DNA of 64,000 nt, from assembly GCF_031583065.1 (NCBI RefSeq), contig NZ_CP134053.1, forward strand, positions 7,295,001 to 7,359,000. Direction: 5' to 3'. A model generated the notes under the pieces. It was not told the origin of the DNA. It made no database searches and worked only from the letters and a program-made list of their open reading frames with translations. Below are positions 58,619-64,000 of the stretch, one piece after another; positions within the stretch are counted from its first letter, which is position 1, and each line of letters starts with the position of its first letter. Both the position numbers and the translations under genes were made by a program. This DNA comes from Streptomyces sp. CGMCC 4.7035 (GTDB taxonomy: Bacteria; Actinomycetota; Actinomycetes; Streptomycetales; Streptomycetaceae).

Positions 58619-59602
58619 CTACTGCTCCCTTGCGCTGTTCTGTGCTGCGATGTCCTGTGCGAACTCCCAGGCGTCCGCGACGATTCCCGCGAGGTCCGCG
58701 CGGGACGGGTTCCAGCCGAGCCGCTCGCGGGCCGTGGCCGCGGAGGCGACCAGGACCGCCGGGTCGCCGCCCCGGCGCGGGGCCACGACCTCCGGGATCG
58801 GGTGTCCGGTCACCTGGCGCACCGTCTCGATGACCTCGCGGACGGAGAAGCCGTTGCCGTTGCCGAGGTTGCAGATCAGGTGCTCGCCGGGGGTGGCGGC
58901 GGCCAGCGCCAGCAGGTGGGCCTCGGCGAGGTCCGCTACGTGGATGTAGTCGCGGATGCAGGTGCCGTCCGGCGTCGGGTAGTCGTCACCGAAGACCGAG
59001 ATCGCCTCGCGGCGGCCCTGCGCGACCTGGAGGACGAGCGGGATGAGGTGGGACTCGGGGTCGTGCCGCTCGCCGCAGGAGCCATACGCGCCCGCCACAT
59101 TGAAGTAGCGCAGGGACACGGCGCCCAGGCCGTGCGCGGCCGCCTCGCCGGTGATCATGTGGTCGACGGCGAGCTTGGAGGCGCCGTAGGGGTTCGTGGG
59201 CTTCGTCGGGGCGCTCTCCACGATCGGCGTCTGCTCGGGTTCGCCGTACGTCGCCGCCGTCGAGGAGAAGACGAGCTTGCGCACGCCGGCCGAGCGCATC
59301 GCGTCCAGCAGCGCCATCGTGCCGCCGACGTTGTTGTCCCAGTACTTCTCGGGCTTCACGACCGACTCGCCGACCTGCGAGAACGCGGCGAAGTGCAGGA
59401 CCGCGTCGAACGAGGGGTCCAGCCACTTGGCGGCATCGCGGATATCACCCTCGATGAAGGAAGCACCCGTCGGTACACCCTCGCGGAAGCCGGTGGAGAG
59501 GTTGTCGAGGACAACAACCTCGTGGCCCGCCTCCAGCAGGTGCTGCGCGACCACGCTGCCCACATAGCCGGCGCCGCCGGTGACCAGGTACTTCCCACTC
59601 AT
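58619..59602 (-). CDS. galE: UDP-glucose 4-epimerase
   Basis: The product has 327 residues. The NAD-binding loop is [10 protein letters not shown] at the N-terminus, and the catalytic pair is YGASK with the upstream [11 protein letters not shown] serine/threonine. It interconverts UDP-galactose and UDP-glucose. The start overlaps the galT stop by ATGA and the stop abuts galK. Confidence 0.96.
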   Translation of the reverse strand: MSGKYLVTGGAGYVGSVVAQHLLEAGHEVVVLDNLSTGFREGVPTGASFIEGDIRDAAKWLDPSFDAVLHFAAFSQVGESVVKPEKYWDNNVGGTMALLDAMRSAGVRKLVFSSTAATYGEPEQTPIVESAPTKPTNPYGASKLAVDHMITGEAAAHGLGAVSLRYFNVAGAYGSCGERHDPESHLIPLVLQVAQGRREAISVFGDDYPTPDGTCIRDYIHVADLAEAHLLALAAATPGEHLICNLGNGNGFSVREVIETVRQVTGHPIPEVVAPRRGGDPAVLVASAATARERLGWNPSRADLAGIVADAWEFAQDIAAQNSAREQ

Positions 59603-60660
59603 GAACTCGCTGCCTCTCGCAGTCGCCGGGCCGCGGCCTCCGGCGGCACGTCGTTGATGAACACGTTCATGCCGGATTCGGAACCCGCGAGGAACTTCAG
59701 CTTGCCGGAAGTGCGGCGAATGGTGAAAAGCTCGAGGTGGAGCGCGAAGTCTTCACGGTTGACACCCTCGAACTCCTCCAGCGCGCCGAACGGCGCCTGG
59801 TGCCAGGCGGCGATGTACGGCGTCGGCGGCTCACCCTCACCGAAGATCCGGTCGAAGCGCCTCAAGAGTTCCAGATACACCTTGGGGAACTCTGTGCGTG
59901 CCTCCTCGTCGAGCGCGAGCAGGTCGGGGACGCGGCGGCGGGGGTAGAGGTGGACCTCGTACGGCCAGTGCGCGGCGTACGGCACGAAGGCCACCCAGTG
60001 TTCACTCTCCAGGACGACCCGCTCGTCGGCGAGTTCGCGCTCCAGGACAGCGTCGAACAGGTTCTCCCCGCCGGTCGCCTCCTTGTGCGCGGCGAGCGAA
60101 CGGAGCATCAGGGCGGTGCGCGGCGTCGTGAAGGGGTACGCGTAGATCTGCCCGTGCGGGTGGCCGAGGGTCACGCCGATCTCCTGGCCCCGGTTCTCGA
60201 AGCAGAAGACCTGCTCGACGGAGGGCAGGTGGGACAGCTCCGCGGTGCGGTCGGTCCAGGCGTCCAGGACCAGCCCCGCCTGCTCCTCGGTCAGGTCGGC
60301 GAAGGAGGCGTTGTGGTCCGAGGTGAAGCAGACGACCTCGCAGCGGCCGGAGTCACCGGCGAGCGAGGGGAAGCGGTTCTCGAAGACCACGACGTCGTAC
60401 GACGAGTCGGGGATCTCGCTCAGCCTCTCGCCCTGGGAGGGGCACAGAGGGCACTCGTCGGCCGGCGGCAGATAGGTGCGGCCCTGTCGGTGCGAGGCGA
60501 TGGCGACGGAGTCGCCGAGCAGCACATCACGGCGGATCTCGGAGGTCGTGACGGTGCGCTCCAGCGGCCTGCGGTCGACGGCGTCGCGCACGGCGTCGTC
60601 CCGCAGGTCGTAGTAGATGAGCTCACGACCGTCGGCCAGCCGGGTCGAGGTCTTCTTCAC
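59599..60660 (-). CDS. galT: Galactose-1-phosphate uridylyltransferase
   Basis: GTG 60660 (GGAG 8 nt upstream) gives 353 residues beginning [20 protein letters not shown]; a GTG at 60687 would add nine. The active-site [12 protein letters not shown] with the HPH nucleophile and the zinc-site Cys pair CPLCPSQ are present, as is [13 protein letters not shown]. First gene of the operon. Confidence 0.94.
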   Translation of the reverse strand: MKKTSTRLADGRELIYYDLRDDAVRDAVDRRPLERTVTTSEIRRDVLLGDSVAIASHRQGRTYLPPADECPLCPSQGERLSEIPDSSYDVVVFENRFPSLAGDSGRCEVVCFTSDHNASFADLTEEQAGLVLDAWTDRTAELSHLPSVEQVFCFENRGQEIGVTLGHPHGQIYAYPFTTPRTALMLRSLAAHKEATGGENLFDAVLERELADERVVLESEHWVAFVPYAAHWPYEVHLYPRRRVPDLLALDEEARTEFPKVYLELLRRFDRIFGEGEPPTPYIAAWHQAPFGALEEFEGVNREDFALHLELFTIRRTSGKLKFLAGSESGMNVFINDVPPEAAARRLREAASS

Positions 60661-60837
60661 GTCGGACTCTCCATTCGAGCCACTCACCCTTCAAACATAA
60701 CTCAACACACCAAAACACAACTCACCAGAACCGTCAACGTCACAATCAAACAAACTTCACCAACAGGGGGCGTTCAAATACCGAATACGGAGGCGCAGGT
60801 TCCGCTCTGATCGGTTCACGCAACGAAGCGAGGACTC
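60661..60837. promoter_or_regulatory. Divergent gal promoter region
   Basis: This 177-bp spacer between galT and the symporter gene is strikingly AT- and AC-rich for this genome between 60690 and 60775. On the galT strand TGTGTT occurs at 60709-60704 and 60719-60714, ten bp apart, recalling the hexamer operators described for the S. lividans galP1 promoter. Boxes for the symporter promoter are unclear. Confidence 0.5.
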
Positions 60838-62517
60838 ATGCAAACCCCCACATATCTGGCCGCCGGGCTCCGGCTCCCCACCAACGGCCTCGACTACGCG
60901 ATCCTCGGGATCTACTTCGCCGTCGTCCTGGGCATCGGCTTCGCCGCCCGCCGCTCCGTGAAGACCAGCCTCGACTTCTTCCTCTCCGGGCGCTCCCTGC
61001 CCGCCTGGATCACCGGTCTGGCGTTCGTCTCGGCCAACCTGGCCGCCACCGAGATCCTCGGGATGGCCGCCAACAGCGCCCAGTACGGTGCCTACACCGT
61101 GCACTGGTACTGGATCGGCGCCATCCCGGCCATGGTCTTCCTGGGCCTCGTGATGATGCCGTTCTACTACGGCTCCAAGGTCCGCTCGGTCCCTGAGTTC
61201 CTGCTGCTCCGCTTCGACAAGGGGGCGCATCTGCTCAGTTCGATCCTGTTCGCCTTCGCCGCCATCCTGATCGCCGGCGTGAACCTCTACGCCCTCGCGA
61301 TCGTCGTCGAGGCGCTGCTGGGCTGGCCGCAGTGGGTGGCGATCGTGGTCGCCGGTTTCTTCGTCCTCGCCTACATCACGCTCGGCGGTCTGTCGTCCGC
61401 GATCTACAACGAGGTGCTCCAGTTCTTCGTGATCCTGGCCGCCCTCATCCCGATCACCGCCCTCGGTCTGAAGAAGGTCGGCGGCTGGGGCGGCCTGACC
61501 GACAAACTCACCGCCACCCACGGCCCCGACTTCGTCACCGCCTGGGGCGGCACCGGCATCGGCCACGTCAACCCGCTGGGCGCCAACTGGCTGACGATCG
61601 TCCTCGGCCTCGGCTTCGTGCTGTCCTTCGGCTACTGGACGACCAACTTCGCCGAGGTGCAGCGCGCCCTGTCCGCGCGGAACCTCTCCGCCGCCCAGCG
61701 CACCCCGCTGATCGCCGCGTACCCGAAGATCTTCATCGTCTTCCTGGTGATGATCCCGGGCCTGGTGGCCGCCGTCCTGGTGCCGAAGATCGGCACCTCC
61801 GGCTCGGATCTCCAGTACAACGACGCGATCCCGTATCTGATGCAGGAGTTGCTGCCCAACGGCGTGCTCGGCATCGCGGTGACCGGTCTGCTCGCCGCCT
61901 TCATGGCCGGCATGGCGGCCAACGTCTCGTCCTTCAACACGGTGTTCACCAACGACATCTGGGCGAAGTACGTGATCACGCACCGCGAGGACTCGTACTA
62001 CGTGAGGTTCGGCCGGCTCATCACCGCGATCGGAGTGCTCGCGTCGATCGGCACGGCGTTCCTGGCGTCGTCCTTCTCCAACATCATGAGCTACCTCCAG
62101 ACCCTCTTCTCCTTCTTCAACGTGCCGATGTTCGTGGTCTTCATCGTCGGCATGTTCTGGCATCGCGCGTCCGCGAAGTCCGGCTTCTGGGGCCTGCTCG
62201 CCGGCACGACGGCGGCGATGGTCAACTACTTCGTCATCTACAAGCAGGGCATCATCGGCATCCCCTCCGACCAGGGCGCCAACTTCGTCTCCGCGATCGC
62301 GGGTTTCGTGGCCGGCGCGGTCGTGATGGCGGCGGTCTCGCTGTTCACCGCGCCGAAGCCGGAGGACGACCTACGCGGCCTGGTGTACGGCACCCGCTCG
62401 CCCGGTATGGCCGAGCCACCCGCCGTCGGCGACGACGCCTGGTACCGCAGGCCCGCCCTGCTCGGCTGGGGCGCGGTCGTCCTTGCCGCCGCCTGCTACA
62501 TCCCCTTCTCGCTGTGA
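60838..62517 (+). CDS. SSS-family sugar:sodium symporter, probable galactose importer
   Basis: The product has 559 residues with about 14 membrane helices and GAGGACTC before the ATG. SGLT-like features: DFFLSGRSLPAWITGLAFVS, NLAATEILGMAANSAQYGAY, FGYWTTNFAEVQRALSARNL and GLLAAFMAGMAANVSSFNTV. The SGLT subgroup carries galactose, glucose or inositol with sodium. Divergence from galT across a shared control region makes galactose the likely substrate. Intact. Confidence 0.9.
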   Translation: MQTPTYLAAGLRLPTNGLDYAILGIYFAVVLGIGFAARRSVKTSLDFFLSGRSLPAWITGLAFVSANLAATEILGMAANSAQYGAYTVHWYWIGAIPAMVFLGLVMMPFYYGSKVRSVPEFLLLRFDKGAHLLSSILFAFAAILIAGVNLYALAIVVEALLGWPQWVAIVVAGFFVLAYITLGGLSSAIYNEVLQFFVILAALIPITALGLKKVGGWGGLTDKLTATHGPDFVTAWGGTGIGHVNPLGANWLTIVLGLGFVLSFGYWTTNFAEVQRALSARNLSAAQRTPLIAAYPKIFIVFLVMIPGLVAAVLVPKIGTSGSDLQYNDAIPYLMQELLPNGVLGIAVTGLLAAFMAGMAANVSSFNTVFTNDIWAKYVITHREDSYYVRFGRLITAIGVLASIGTAFLASSFSNIMSYLQTLFSFFNVPMFVVFIVGMFWHRASAKSGFWGLLAGTTAAMVNYFVIYKQGIIGIPSDQGANFVSAIAGFVAGAVVMAAVSLFTAPKPEDDLRGLVYGTRSPGMAEPPAVGDDAWYRRPALLGWGAVVLAAACYIPFSL

Positions 62518-62557
62518 CCGCGGGAGGACAGGGAGGATAGGAAGGATAGGAGAGACC

Positions 62558-62875
62558 ATGTCCGAGTACTCCGAGCGCGAGGTCCAGCGCGCGGTCACCG
62601 ATCTTGAGCACAAGTCCGCGACCGCCGCACGGATCTTCGACCTGCGCCGCATCATCGGCGGTCTGTTCGTGCTCTACGGCATCATCGTCACGATCGCGGG
62701 CCTCACGGCCTCCGACGCCGCCATCGACAAGGCCGAGGGCGTCAACATCAATCTGTGGACAGGGCTGGGGATGCTCGCCCTGGGCGTCTTCTTCCTGGTG
62801 TGGCTGTGGCTACGACCGCTGTCGCATCCGCCGGTTGCTCCGCCGGACGAGAAGCCGGTTGCTCCGCCGGAGTAA
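62558..62875 (+). CDS. Small two-helix membrane protein
   Basis: ATG 62558 with AGGAGAGACC upstream gives 105 residues. A polar N-terminal helix (SEREVQRAVTDLEHKSATAA) is followed by two membrane helices (IGGLFVLYGIIVTIAGLTA and LWTGLGMLALGVFFLVWLWL) and a short Pro-rich tail with a repeat PVAPPDEKPVAPPE. It lies 40 bp behind the symporter in the same direction and may be an accessory. Family not recognised. Confidence 0.7.
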   Translation: MSEYSEREVQRAVTDLEHKSATAARIFDLRRIIGGLFVLYGIIVTIAGLTASDAAIDKAEGVNINLWTGLGMLALGVFFLVWLWLRPLSHPPVAPPDEKPVAPPE

Positions 62876-62943
62876 CCGGGCTGCGCGGCCCGGCGTTGAC
62901 AGCGTGCCCGGGGGTGGGTTGCGCAGCTATGGCGGCACGGCTG

Positions 62944-62968
62944 CCCCGCGCCCCTAAGGGGCGCGGGG
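62944..62968. repeat. Streptomyces-type palindromic element
   Basis: CCCCGCGCCCCT (62944-62955) mirrors AGGGGCGCGGGG (62957-62968) around one A, followed by AACTGCGCGAGCAACCACCG. I recall this palindrome-plus-tail as a widespread dispersed repeat in Streptomyces genomes. It fills the 142-bp gap between two convergent genes and could terminate both. Confidence 0.75.
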
Positions 62969-63017
62969 AACTGCGCGAGCAACCACCGACGGCCCGCAGC
63001 CGAGACACGGCCCGTGG

Positions 63018-63701
63018 TTACCCCGGCTCACCCCCGGAGGGCACCGCGCGGTCCAGGAGGCCCGTGCGGGCCGCCAGGGCCGCTGCCTCCAGGCGGGAGC
63101 CCACGCCCAGCTTCATCAGGACCCGCTGGACATGGGTGCGGGCCGTCGAAGGCGCTATGCCCATACCGGCCGCGATCAGCCGCGTGTCCTCACCGTCCGC
63201 GACCCGCACCAGGACCTCCACCTCGCGTGGGGTGAGCATCTGCAGCAGGCGCTGCCCCTCGTCGTCCGGCTGCGCGGCCGGATTCAGCAACTCGCTGAAC
63301 GCCCCCTGCAACAACTGCGGCGCCACCGCCGCCTCCCCCGCCCGCGCCTTCATGATCGCCCGCTCGACACCCTCGATGCGCTCGTCGTGGCGTACGTAGC
63401 CCGAGGCGCCGGCGGCGAACGCGGCCGCGATCCCGCGCGGGTTCGGCACCGGCCCGAGAACCAGCACCGCGACCTGCGGACGCTCCCGCTTGATGCGCAC
63501 CACCGGGTCGAAGACCCCCGGCTCGGCGGGTGTCGCCGTACCCCACAGGCACACCTCGGGTGCCCTGGTGATCACGAGTTCCGCCGCGCCCGCGGCGGGC
63601 GCCGCCGCGGCGAGCACCCGGTGCCCCCGCAGCTTCAGTGCCGAGGCCAGCGCCTCGGCGAGCAATCGGTGGTCGTCGACCACCATCAGCCGCACTCCCA
63701 T
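63018..63701 (-). CDS. LuxR-type regulator with atypical (Asp-less) receiver
   Basis: ATG 63701 behind a G-rich site gives 227 residues. The receiver fold is recognisable: VVDDHRLLAEALASAL at the start and AAAFAAGASGYVRHDERIEG at the end. At the phospho-acceptor position the sequence is EVCLWGTATP, with Gly54 in place of Asp, and the conserved Lys is His in GYVRHD. The LuxR HTH is normal (LTPREVEVLVRVADGEDTRL and GIAPSTARTHVQRVLMKLG). It probably works without phosphorylation, as known for other atypical Streptomyces receivers. Confidence 0.85.
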   Translation of the reverse strand: MGVRLMVVDDHRLLAEALASALKLRGHRVLAAAAPAAGAAELVITRAPEVCLWGTATPAEPGVFDPVVRIKRERPQVAVLVLGPVPNPRGIAAAFAAGASGYVRHDERIEGVERAIMKARAGEAAVAPQLLQGAFSELLNPAAQPDDEGQRLLQMLTPREVEVLVRVADGEDTRLIAAGMGIAPSTARTHVQRVLMKLGVGSRLEAAALAARTGLLDRAVPSGGEPG

Positions 63702-63902
63702 CGAGCAACCCCCCAGTCCCCCCCATGGATGCCCACTATGGATGCGCACTGGCCCGCACGGACAGAAGCCCCCCGGCGCACCCCCCGCCCTTCATGCCCC
63801 CGGAAGCTACACGCTTGTTCGACGTCGCGCTTCCCCTACCGGTGAGAAGCGCCCCGGATTACCGAAATCCCGCCCATTCGCGCCTGATGAGGGGTACGCG
63901 CA

Positions 63903-63932
63903 AGGCCCCGCCCCTGAACAGGAGCGAGGCCT
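63903..63932 (-). terminator. Candidate terminator at the right edge
   Basis: AGGCC (63903-63907) and CGC (63909-63911) pair with GCG (63924-63926) and GGCCT (63928-63932). It lies 20 bp beyond the stop of the gene cut by the window edge. Confidence 0.4.
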
Positions 63933-63952
63933 CACCATGCGCGGCCCGCGCG

Positions 63953-64000
63953 CTACTTCGCGCCGAAGCCGAGCGCCGTGTACGACCTCGCGTCCGTCGA
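63953..64000 (-). CDS. C-terminal end of a gene running off the window
   Basis: A minus-strand frame enters from the right edge and ends STDARSYTALGFGAK with TAG at 63955-63953. Only 15 residues are visible, so no family can be given. The terminator-like hairpin that follows supports a real gene end. Confidence 0.5.
   Translation of the reverse strand, partial: STDARSYTALGFGAK

Noticed and set aside
57728-59947. 739-codon plus-strand frame opposite galK/galE/galT
   Set aside because: Shadow frame crossing three well-defined genes.

Overview
The window is high-GC DNA with GTG/ATG starts, GGAGG-type ribosome binding sites and short overlapping gene junctions. Its gene content and order match a Streptomyces chromosomal core: mfd, a MacB-like ABC exporter, tRNA-Gln, glmU, prs, rplY, pth, ppc, a fatty-acid desaturase with a TetR regulator, tam/tamR and galTEK. 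From memory this resembles the S. coelicolor region around mfd to the gal operon; I could not check that.

Layout. (1) 1-5640 is a graveyard of polymorphic-toxin cassettes downstream, in transcription order, of a giant Rhs gene. It holds immunity genes, amputated toxin C-termini, a frameshifted integrase tail, a broken IS5-type transposase, a TPR-protein gene, and two near-identical duplicated blocks. (2) 5641-16698 is one secreted Rhs/YD-repeat protein of about 3685 residues with a Hint domain and a C-terminal toxin that looks like a restriction-fold nuclease; its immunity gene starts 3 nt downstream. (3) 17032-25711 carries a secreted HNH-like lipoprotein, a repeat-filled spacer with a gene remnant, mfd, and an ABC transporter. 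(4) 26189-35015 carries an MFS exporter, two small regulators (XRE and DUF397), a secreted GH27 enzyme with a ricin-type lectin domain, a DUF485/SSS symporter pair, and a DivIVA-like coiled-coil protein.

(5) 35292-40157 is the most intriguing conserved-looking block. Two divergent operons carry toxin-type catalytic domains (two deaminase-like folds and a WHH/HNH nuclease) fused to or paired with SUKH/Imm35 immunity-type domains, with no secretion or delivery gene nearby. (6) 40357-48476 carries an orphan histidine kinase whose 3' end has been tandemly copied, an HTH protein, tRNA-Gln, and the glmU-prs-rplY-pth housekeeping run, followed by two cell-envelope proteins, one with an LAETG sortase signal. 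(7) 48548-56585 carries ppc, the desaturase-TetR operon, an Uma2 nuclease-like protein, a glyoxalase-like protein, and the divergent tam/tamR pair with iterated operator half-sites. (8) 56573-64000 carries a GNAT protein, the galTEK operon with a divergent sugar:Na+ symporter, and a LuxR-type regulator whose receiver domain has lost its phospho-acceptor Asp.

Assignments rest on motif reading and recollection of protein families. No database search was possible.
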